This document shows positions 1 to 5,362 of a stretch of DNA of 8,037 nt, piece by piece. Position 1 is the first letter of the stretch. Each line of letters begins with the position of its first letter. Made by a program: the position numbers and the translations under genes. A model generated the notes under the pieces. That model saw only the letters and a list, made by a program, of their open reading frames with translations, searched no databases and was not told the DNA's origin. Source of the DNA: JBJXFK01 sp046155505. GTDB taxonomy: Bacteria > Planctomycetota > Phycisphaerae > UBA1845 > Fen-1342. Location of the stretch: the NCBI GenBank assembly GCA_046155505.1, contig JBJXFK010000123.1, positions 1 to 8,037 of the forward strand, in the 5' to 3' direction.

Positions 1-507
1 CAGCGCGTGACCATCGACGAGCCGTCTATCCGAAACGAATTCGTCGCCGCGTTGGACAACATTCTGATCCCGGCCTGGGCCGCGCGCGCGACTACAAACG
101 CGCTTGAATCGACGGGGCTGCGCCTGATCGCGATCGGAAAGGGCTGGAGCGCCCGTGCGACGACGCCGAATTGCGAACATCATGCGACACTTGACGCGAT
201 GGAAGCGCTGACCACGCGCCCTCGACTGGCGGTCGTCACGCATTGGCGCGACCCGCTCGCGCCCGCCGCGGTCTGGGCCACCGGCCTTGGCTGGCCGCTG
301 CTGTTCTTGGGCGTCGCGCGACGAATTCACGCAGCCGTCAAACCAATCCTGCGCGAGAGCGATTTGCTGATCACCGCTGCCCCGACGCAATTGCCGACGC
401 TTCTCGCGCGCGACGCGACCCACGCGCGACGCGCCGAATCGGCGCGGTCGCACCTCGCGTCTCGTCAGGATATGTCGCATGTCGTGAACTTGATTCGAGA
501 GATGTGA
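1..507 (+). CDS. C-terminal part of an unidentified protein (5' end outside the window)
   Basis: The frame is open from the first base (Gln-Arg before the GTG at 7) and ends at TGA 505-507. The first methionine-like codon is only a GTG with no clear ribosome binding site, so this is most simply the last ~168 residues of a longer gene cut by the window edge. The visible part is Ala/Arg/Leu-rich. It has a segment reading IAIGKGWSARAT and a hydrophobic stretch around GLGWPLLFLGV, but no signal peptide and no catalytic motif that I can name with confidence. The GxGW-like segment followed by a helical C-terminus loosely recalls the C-terminal half of some CgeB-like glycosyltransferases, but this resemblance is too weak to assign. 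A perfect hairpin follows 21 bases after the stop. I am confident that it is coding and not confident of any function. Confidence 0.6.
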   Translation, partial: QRVTIDEPSIRNEFVAALDNILIPAWAARATTNALESTGLRLIAIGKGWSARATTPNCEHHATLDAMEALTTRPRLAVVTHWRDPLAPAAVWATGLGWPLLFLGVARRIHAAVKPILRESDLLITAAPTQLPTLLARDATHARRAESARSHLASRQDMSHVVNLIREM

Positions 508-528
508 TAGTCGCCGCGCAGTCACAGC

Positions 529-550
529 GTGATCGAGTTTGGTCGATCAC
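529..550 (+). terminator. Hairpin after the first gene, possible terminator
   Basis: A perfect 8-bp inverted repeat, GTGATCGA (529-536) and TCGATCAC (543-550), encloses a 6-base loop. It lies 21 bases beyond the stop codon at 507. There is no T-run after it, so it is not a textbook intrinsic terminator, but its position right after a stop codon fits transcription termination or mRNA 3'-end protection. Confidence 0.35.
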
Positions 551-573
551 TGATGCTCGCGGAAAACAAATCA

Positions 574-615
574 CCCCGCGTCCGACTGGGGAGCCAAAAG
601 GCGTCGAACGCGGGG
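574..615. repeat. Composite stem-loop
   Basis: CCCCGCGT (574-581) pairs perfectly with ACGCGGGG (608-615). Inside the 26-base interval, GAC (584-586) can pair with GTC (603-605), and GCC (593-595) with GGC (600-602) around an AAAA tetraloop. Together they form one long interrupted hairpin. No T-tract follows. It could be a structured RNA or part of the adjacent repeat element. Confidence 0.4.
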
Positions 616-628
616 CGAACATGTAATG

Positions 629-762
629 TTGGGTGAATTCCCGTCGCCTGTCCTGAGGGGCAGGGGGTTGGGTTTCGAGCGAGGGGGCTACCAAGCGAGG
701 CTCGTTTTGGGGCGAGTCGTCTGGAAGCCTTCAGGCCCAGGCAGCGTTTTGAATTCACCCAA
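629..762. repeat. 134-bp segment bounded by perfect 12-bp inverted repeats (MITE-like)
   Basis: TTGGGTGAATTC (629-640) and its exact reverse complement GAATTCACCCAA (751-762) bracket 110 bases that encode nothing recognisable. Inside is a smaller hairpin with a 7-bp stem (647-653/658-664, one G-T pair). The size and terminal inverted repeats resemble a miniature inverted-repeat element. No target-site duplication is visible next to the ends, and there is only one copy in the window, so mobility is an inference. Confidence 0.35.
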
Positions 763-962
763 TTTCGTTGGCGGCTCTCGCCGCGGTGTTTCGAAGACAG
801 ACGCGACCGAACAGAACAGAAGCGACTATGAGAAACGCATCGGCCTCAGCTTCCCTGCGTCAACCGATGCCGTCGGTCATTTGCCGCTCGTCCGTGAACG
901 GGCTCACCGACCAGGATCCGCAAATCAGTACCCGCCATCGGCAAATTGGTAGAAGCCGGGCG

Positions 963-989
963 GCGTCAGCGGTCTAACCAGTCTGACGC
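963..989. repeat. Short stem-loop
   Basis: GCGTCAG (963-969) and CTGACGC (983-989) are perfect inverted repeats around a 13-base loop. The loop contains a smaller pairing, GGT (971-973) with ACC (977-979). Its role is unknown. It could act on transcripts from either side of the gene-free region. Confidence 0.3.
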
Positions 990-1227
990 TCACTCCATCG
1001 GTAAGTTTGCCACAAGATTGACCCGCGTGCCTGTCAAAATTGCCAATATTGTGTGAATCCAGATGCCGCAGAGTCGCCAGATTCTCGGAGTGTCAAACTC
1101 GGCTACGACGATGTGTGCGTCAAGGCTGCGCGATGCACAAGATGTTGGTGGGTGAACCCGCACTCAACGAGATTGAAATCCCCCAAATTCACCGCCAACC
1201 CGCGAAAAATTCTTCGCAGATTCCGCG

Positions 1228-1788
1228 CTACGGGTTCAAGTTTCCATTTTCCACCGGCCGGCGAAAGCTCCACAGCTTCAGGTAATTCCGCCCGCGATAC
1301 GTCGTAACCTCTGCATTGATAACAGCTTCCGCGAGGCCCGCCTCCATCTCACGCTCCAGGTACTCCAGCCAACTGTTTTTCAAGAACTCCAGATTCCGCG
1401 CCGCCGCTTTGCCTTCCTCTGTCATAATCTGCACTTCCACCCGATCGCCGACGCGGAACAAACGCACCGGCGTATCGCGAAACGGACGCCCCTCGGCAAA
1501 CGCCGCTCGCTCGGTCGGAGCGCTGCTCGGCGAACGCGGTGCGATCGGCCGCGCGCCCTTTCGCTCCAGTTCGCGCATGATTTCTTTCACGGGGGCCGAA
1601 AGCTCGGGAGCTTTGGGCGGTGCGTTCGTTCGCGTCGGACGACTGCCCGGCTGCGAACTCGGCGCAGACGCGGGTTGCGACGCTGCCGGCGCGTTCGCCT
1701 TGCCTCCAGTCGGCGGCGTTTGTTGCGCGAACACCCAGGTCGCACACACGAACATCACGGTCGCCAGCGCCAGCGTTGTCTGCTTCAC
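1228..1788 (-). CDS. Exported protein of unknown function with a Pro/Ala/Ser-rich linker
   Basis: I place the start at a GTG (1786-1788) because AGGAGA lies about six bases upstream and the first residues then form a signal peptide. An ATG further upstream would add a non-signal extension and run into the divergent gene. The product is 186 residues. Residues 1-21 are a Sec-type signal with likely cleavage after VFA (21). Residues 22-65 are a low-complexity Ala/Pro/Ser/Thr stretch. Residues 66-78 look helical and charged. From about 100 to 186 there is an ordered domain with VRLFRVGDRVEVQ (108-120), a charged helix (123-156) and a C-terminal VTTYRGRNYLKLWSF (161-175). The YRGRNYL-type ending looks like a conserved feature of exported planctomycete proteins, but I cannot name a family. 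The protein probably acts outside the cytoplasmic membrane. It is transcribed divergently from the acyltransferase gene, with 87 bases between the starts. Confidence 0.75.
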   Translation of the reverse strand: MKQTTLALATVMFVCATWVFAQQTPPTGGKANAPAASQPASAPSSQPGSRPTRTNAPPKAPELSAPVKEIMRELERKGARPIAPRSPSSAPTERAAFAEGRPFRDTPVRLFRVGDRVEVQIMTEEGKAAARNLEFLKNSWLEYLEREMEAGLAEAVINAEVTTYRGRNYLKLWSFRRPVENGNLNP

Positions 1789-1875
1789 GATCGGTCTCCT
1801 CACGCGCAAGGTCCGCCAAGCGCGACCCGCACCCCGCGCAAAATAACCGATAAGCATCAAAGAGGAACCGCCGCG
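1789..1875. promoter_or_regulatory. Divergent promoter region between the exported protein and the acyltransferase
   Basis: These 87 bases separate the two start codons and must carry both promoters unless transcription enters from further away. Ribosome binding sites are visible at both edges: AGGAGA on the minus strand near 1793-1801, and AGAGGA at 1861-1866 on the plus strand. I see no convincing -35/-10 pair. The only AT-rich patch is around 1842-1861. Confidence 0.4.
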
Positions 1876-2562
1876 ATGAAGGATGTCCTGATCTACGGCG
1901 CGAGCGGACTGGGCAGCCTGACCCTCGACATACTCATGGTCGCCGGGCAATTCCGCCCCATCGGCTTCCTCGATTCGGATCGCGAGAAACTCGGCACGAT
2001 CGTCGACGGCCTGCCCGTGCTCGGCGGCCTCGATGCGATCAGCGCCACGCGCATTGCGCGGCTCGCCGGCATTGTCGTCGCCGTCGGCGACGGGCGCGTC
2101 CGCGCCGCGCTCGGCGACGAATGCCGTCGCCGCGGTCTGCAACTCATCTCCGCGATTCACCCACTGGCCAGCATCTCACCCAGCGCGACCGTCGGCGCGC
2201 ATGTCATCATCGGGGCGCGCAGCACTGTGTGCGTCAACGTGTCCATCGGCGATCACGCGATCATCTCTGCCGGCTGCATCGTCGATCATGATTGCGTGCT
2301 CGAACAGGGTGCGTTCCTGCATCCCGCTGTGCGGCTCGCGGGCGGCGTGCGCGTCGGACGCAATGCGGTGCTGCACATCGGGTCGAGCGTGATTCCCGGT
2401 CGCAAGATTGGCGACGCCGCGCTGGTCGGCCCCGGCAGCGTTGTCATTCGCGACGTGCCCAGCGGTCTCTCGGTGCAGGGCGTTCCCGCGCAGCAATCGG
2501 TCAGCGATACATCGCGATTTGTCGCGGACCGCGCGCCGCCGATCGCTCTCGCCGCGCACTGA
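1876..2562 (+). CDS. NeuD/PglD-like sugar O-/N-acyltransferase
   Basis: The start is ATG 1876, with AGAGGA nine bases upstream; the product is 228 residues. It has the two-part layout of the NeuD/PglD/VioB family. An N-terminal Rossmann-like part begins VLIYGASGLGSLTLDIL (4-20), followed by GFLDSD (30-35) and GLPVLGG (45-51). A left-handed parallel beta-helix follows from about residue 95, built of hexapeptide repeats such as VGAHVI and IGDHAI. The segment IVDHDCVLEQG (135-145) carries the family's presumed catalytic His (138), LHPAVRLAGGVRVG (148-161) follows, and the end has the usual GVPA (202-205). Family members transfer an acetyl group from acetyl-CoA to an amino or hydroxyl group of a sugar nucleotide or surface glycan, in the cytoplasm. 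The His of the common GAGGHA start is absent here (GASGLG). No other glycan genes are visible next to it, so the substrate is unknown. Confidence 0.85.
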   Translation: MKDVLIYGASGLGSLTLDILMVAGQFRPIGFLDSDREKLGTIVDGLPVLGGLDAISATRIARLAGIVVAVGDGRVRAALGDECRRRGLQLISAIHPLASISPSATVGAHVIIGARSTVCVNVSIGDHAIISAGCIVDHDCVLEQGAFLHPAVRLAGGVRVGRNAVLHIGSSVIPGRKIGDAALVGPGSVVIRDVPSGLSVQGVPAQQSVSDTSRFVADRAPPIALAAH

Positions 2563-2585
2563 GTAGTTCTTCGTGTCGTAGCGAA

Positions 2586-2648
2586 GGGGAGCATCGGCCT
2601 CCGGCCGGTGCAAATTCAATTCGCACCGGCCGGAGGCCGATGCTCCCC
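2586..2648. repeat. Perfect 26-bp inverted repeat: two head-to-head REP-like hairpins, possible bidirectional terminator
   Basis: Bases 2586-2611 are exactly the reverse complement of 2623-2648, around an 11-base spacer (2612-2622). Each arm can also fold alone. In 2591-2611, GCATCGGCC pairs with GGCCGGTGC (one T-G pair) around a TCC triloop. This is the same design as the REPs in purH, GGGCT-TCC-AGCCC. Two facing REPs with a short spacer match a bacterial interspersed mosaic element. It sits 23 bases after the acyltransferase stop and 58 bases before the converging lipoprotein stop, so it could end both transcripts. Confidence 0.75.
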
Positions 2649-2706
2649 GTCCAAAGCGGCATGATCGTGAATCGTCATTTCGAGCGTTGCAATCGGGCGC
2701 GCTCGT

Positions 2707-3795
2707 TCACCGCGCTCGTCGCGCCGCCAGCAATCGCGCCGCCAATCGCCGCTCCGGATGTTCCAGATGCGTCGCATCCATCGCCACGATTCCGCCGCAC
2801 AAATGCAGCGGCGGCAACGGCGGCATGGCCGTCATGCGCAGCCGCAGTGCTGGCCGCTCGTTCATTCGAATCACAAAGGGCACCTGCCGCGCCCCGCCGC
2901 GATCGGTCACACCAGGAATGTCCGCTGTCGCGTCGCTCACTTCCATCACGCGCAGCTCGGTCGAGAATTTCACACCCAGATTCACCACGATCGACCAGAT
3001 AGGCGGCATCGCCACCATGCGTTTGATGATCGGCATCAATTGCGGCGTGAACCACAGCACGCGCCCGATCGCGAACACCGACACGCCGCCTCGCAGCAGT
3101 CGCGACAACTCTTCGTCGCTAAATTTGTGTCGCGGCAATTTGGAACCAGACGGCAATCGCTCGAGCACCGGCTTGGCGAGTGCGATGTACTCGATCAGGC
3201 CTTCGCGCAGATAGCTCTCCGGCCCGAACGTGTAATGCTTCTCGATCAGCTTTCCCGATTCGTCGTGAACGAACAGTCGAAACAGCGCACTGCGCGACTC
3301 GATCGAGATGTTTCGCTGCCTGCCGACCTCATCGCGAAAACTCGTTTTGTAATCCCACTTGGTCGGGGCAAATCGCTCGAACCCCGCCGGCGGTTTGCTC
3401 TCGCCACTCACCGCCAGCCGCATCGCATCGCCGATCGCTGTCGCGCCGCGCGTGTTCGCGTCCGCGACTCGAATATCGACGGACTGCTCCGGATCGAGAT
3501 CGCTCATCAGCAATTCGAGCCGCACGAATCGCACGGTCGTCACATCGCCATCGACGAATCGCATCCCGAACAAGATTTGATCGCCGACGAGCCACTCGCC
3601 GGCGCTATGGGTCGGATCGACGCCGTCGAGAATCTCTCGCCCCGGTGCGAACGCACGCTCGAGTTCAAACGCGTCGTCCGCCGCCGACCGCGTCTGCAAC
3701 GGTTCAGCGCCGGCATGACCGGCGCAACCGATCATCGCCGCCGCGCTCGTCACCAAAAGAACGCCCATCGCGAATCGAGTCGCCACGCCACTCAT
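2707..3795 (-). CDS. Predicted lipoprotein of unknown function
   Basis: The product is 362 residues. It starts at ATG 3793-3795, overlapping the stop of the upstream dehydratase gene as ATGA, which suggests translational coupling. The N-terminus is a lipoprotein-type signal: R7, a hydrophobic stretch (8-22) and MIGC, with Cys24 as the likely lipidated residue. The -3 position is Met, a slightly weak lipobox. The rest looks like a soluble envelope protein. It alternates beta-rich segments, such as TTVRFVRLELL (86-96) and SALFRLFVHD (169-178), with a hydrophobic conserved-looking stretch around 238-275 (VFAIGRVLWF, MPPIWSIVVNLGVKF). The last 20 residues are Arg/Ala-rich. I recognise no catalytic motif or family. 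The pairing with a pterin dehydratase does not obviously explain its function. Confidence 0.75.
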   Translation of the reverse strand: MSGVATRFAMGVLLVTSAAAMIGCAGHAGAEPLQTRSAADDAFELERAFAPGREILDGVDPTHSAGEWLVGDQILFGMRFVDGDVTTVRFVRLELLMSDLDPEQSVDIRVADANTRGATAIGDAMRLAVSGESKPPAGFERFAPTKWDYKTSFRDEVGRQRNISIESRSALFRLFVHDESGKLIEKHYTFGPESYLREGLIEYIALAKPVLERLPSGSKLPRHKFSDEELSRLLRGGVSVFAIGRVLWFTPQLMPIIKRMVAMPPIWSIVVNLGVKFSTELRVMEVSDATADIPGVTDRGGARQVPFVIRMNERPALRLRMTAMPPLPPLHLCGGIVAMDATHLEHPERRLAARLLAARRAR

Positions 3796-4121
3796 TTCGC
3801 AAGCTCGTCAATCTTGGCCGCCAGCACAAAGTCGGCGAGCGACAATCCGCCGATCGAATGCGTCCAAATTTCGATCCGCACCTTGCCCCACGTGAGGTGA
3901 ATTTCCGGGTGGTGCCCCTCGGCCTCGGCGACCTCGCCCACCTGATTCGTAAACGCCAGTGCCGTCACGAAATTCGGAAACGCGAACCCGCGACTGAGCC
4001 GCTGGTCGGCGATGATTTCCCAACCGTGAAGCTGCCGCAGCAACTCGGCAGCCGCGGCGGATTTGATCGGCGGCGTTCCCTTGTCACACGGCACGCAGCG
4101 TTGCGACGCGAGTGCGGACAT
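3792..4121 (-). CDS. phhB: Pterin-4a-carbinolamine dehydratase (PhhB/PCD family)
   Basis: The enzyme removes water from 4a-hydroxytetrahydrobiopterin, which returns the pterin cofactor used by aromatic amino acid hydroxylases. Many bacteria without such hydroxylases also carry it, with other proposed pterin roles. The 109-residue length fits the family. The active-site signature is complete: EAEGHHPEIHLTWG (66-79) with His70, His71 and Pro72, then Trp78, His88 in EIWTHSIGG, and Asp97 in the terminal helix. The N-terminus has a CxxC-like pair (Cys9, Cys12) before GTPP, as in many bacterial homologues. I chose the ATG at 4119-4121 because AAGGAG lies eight bases upstream and family members start here. 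The frame stays open to another ATG at 4196, but that extension has no support. The stop overlaps the lipoprotein start (ATGA), making this the first gene of a two-gene operon. Confidence 0.93.
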   Translation of the reverse strand: MSALASQRCVPCDKGTPPIKSAAAAELLRQLHGWEIIADQRLSRGFAFPNFVTALAFTNQVGEVAEAEGHHPEIHLTWGKVRIEIWTHSIGGLSLADFVLAAKIDELAK

Positions 4122-4502
4122 ACGCACGTCTCCTTCGACGAATGTTACGCCTAAGTGTAGTCGCGCAGAGCCTTTATCGCGCGCGACTTTTTGCACGCGG
4201 GCGCTGCGGCGCGACTTGGGCAGCCGGCGTCTGGCCGATAATTCACCCGCGGCCCGCGCCGAATCGCGGCTTACGCATGCGTGCCCTAACTGTCAGACAC
4301 GCCTACAATTACGTGACATGCGTCGCATACTCGCGAACCGGGGCCGCGACGTTTGGGAACCGAAATAATGACACGCCGTCGGCGGTTGTGTTCTCGTCGG
4401 CGGCTCAGTGGGATTCGACCAACAAACCAAACCGGCCGTCGCCGGCTGCCGTAACACTGGCGACGCCCGCGTTGGAACCTCGCAAACTTGAAGGACCGTT
4501 TC
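4122..4502. promoter_or_regulatory. 381-bp divergent intergenic region
   Basis: This stretch separates the minus-strand dehydratase operon from the plus-strand DsbA-like gene and should hold both promoters. On the plus strand TACAAT (4304-4309) is a fair -10 hexamer, but no good -35 lies 16-18 bases upstream. GTCGGCGG is repeated directly at 4378-4385 and 4396-4403. A small hairpin, CCGGC/GCCGG, lies at 4432-4445. AAGGA at 4491-4495 is the ribosome binding site of the next gene. I see no supported gene inside. Confidence 0.35.
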
Positions 4503-5273
4503 ATGAAGCGAATTGGACTCATCACCGTTTTCGGTGCGTTCGCCGCTCTTGCGTTTTCGATCGGCGGATGTCCAACGAACACCACCTCGAATTTCCAGTT
4601 CGAGGACAACACCGGCACCAACGCCACCACGCCGATCATCCGCCCGCCCAACGCCAATGCCAACGGCAGCGGTAACGGCGGCGGCGGCGGGACGGGTGAT
4701 AACACCAACACAAACAGCGACACAGGCGGCGACATCGTCGGCCTGCCCACGGTCGCGGACGATCACATCCTCGTCAACGGCAATCCGCGGCTGACCATCG
4801 TCGAGTACGTCGACTTTCAATGCCCCAACTGCGGCCGCTTCGCTCGCAACACGTTCCCGGCGATCAAGGAACTGTTCATCGACACGGGCAAGGTCCGCTG
4901 GGTGACGCGCCATCTGCCGCTGACCAACATTCACCCGAACGCACAGGCCGCCTCCGAAGCCGCCGAGTGCGCCAACAATCAGGGCCGCTTCGAAGAGTAC
5001 ATCGAGATTTTGTTCAACAACCAGACGGCTCTGGCCAGCGCGAATCTGGTTACCTACGCCCAGCAGCTCGGCCTGAACCTCGGCGATTTCCAGACGTGCG
5101 TCGATTCGCGTGCCGAGCAGGCCCGCGTTGACCGCGATGCCGCCTCGGGCCGCGATCTGAACATCCCCGGCACGCCGGCGTTCTTCATCGGCGACGATTT
5201 GACTACGGGATTCAAGCGGGCGGATGAGTTTTCGGCGTTGATCAACGCGAAACTGGCCGAGATCGGCGAGTAG
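4503..5273 (+). CDS. Lipoprotein with a DsbA-like thioredoxin domain
   Basis: The 256-residue product starts at ATG 4503, preceded by GAAGGA seven bases upstream; a TTG 15 bases earlier is less likely. Residues 1-23 are a lipoprotein signal ending in IGGC with Cys23. Residues 24-80 form a flexible linker very rich in Asn, Thr and Gly. From about 82 the protein is a DsbA-like thioredoxin fold of the Thioredoxin_4 type: TIVEYVDFQCPNCGRF (98-113) carries the redox pair Cys107/Cys110, and IPGTPAFFIG (221-230) has the cis-proline (225). A second cysteine pair (Cys156, Cys199) is also seen in BdbD-like relatives and probably forms a structural disulfide. Its likely role is a membrane-anchored thiol-disulfide oxidoreductase or isomerase outside the cytoplasm. 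Which direction it works in cannot be read from the sequence. No partner such as DsbB or VKOR is in the window. Confidence 0.88.
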   Translation: MKRIGLITVFGAFAALAFSIGGCPTNTTSNFQFEDNTGTNATTPIIRPPNANANGSGNGGGGGTGDNTNTNSDTGGDIVGLPTVADDHILVNGNPRLTIVEYVDFQCPNCGRFARNTFPAIKELFIDTGKVRWVTRHLPLTNIHPNAQAASEAAECANNQGRFEEYIEILFNNQTALASANLVTYAQQLGLNLGDFQTCVDSRAEQARVDRDAASGRDLNIPGTPAFFIGDDLTTGFKRADEFSALINAKLAEIGE

Positions 5274-5310
5274 GCTTGTAGATTTCTTTCACGCGCTTCT
5301 GAAACGACTT

Positions 5311-5336
5311 GGGCGGGGCCGGCATTCTGCCCGCCC
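5311..5336. terminator. GC-rich hairpin between converging genes
   Basis: GGGCGGG (5311-5317) pairs with CCCGCCC (5330-5336) around a 12-base loop. It lies 38 bases after the DsbA-like stop and 27 bases beyond the purH stop on the other strand, so it could end both transcripts. It has no clear T-run in either direction. Confidence 0.4.
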
Positions 5337-5362
5337 GCTTCCACTGCGTGTCGACTGCTCAA

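Larger units (their letters stand above)
508..1227. other. 720-bp gene-free region rich in inverted repeats
   Basis: This gap lies between two genes whose 3' ends face each other. The short frames inside it overlap on both strands, have no good ribosome binding sites and look like no known protein, so I call no gene. Several perfect inverted repeats can be seen: 529-536/543-550, 574-581/608-615, 629-640/751-762, 879-886/939-946 and 963-969/983-989. No tRNA or rRNA signature is visible. It may hold a decayed mobile element, a structured RNA or simply termination structures. Nothing distinctive is seen from about 1000 to 1227. Confidence 0.5.

Noticed and set aside
628..1015. Integron attC-like cores (GTTGGGT at 628-634, GTCTAAC near 972-978)
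   Set aside because: The cores are in the wrong order or lack a matching partner, and no integrase or cassette structure is visible.
1228..1265. tRNA-like GGTTCAAGT motif
   Set aside because: It lies inside the C-terminal codons of the exported protein gene and has no cloverleaf around it.
1789..2160. N-terminal extension of the exported protein up to an ATG at 2160
   Set aside because: The extension overlaps the acyltransferase gene antisense, and the GTG at 1788 has a good ribosome binding site and a signal peptide right after it.
2758..3900. Plus-strand open frame of 380 codons opposite the lipoprotein and dehydratase genes
   Set aside because: It crosses two well-supported minus-strand genes and encodes a His/Arg/Gln-rich product typical of antisense frames.
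4122..4196. N-terminal extension of the pterin dehydratase to the ATG at 4196
   Set aside because: Family members start near CVPC, and AAGGAG at the right distance supports the ATG at 4121.
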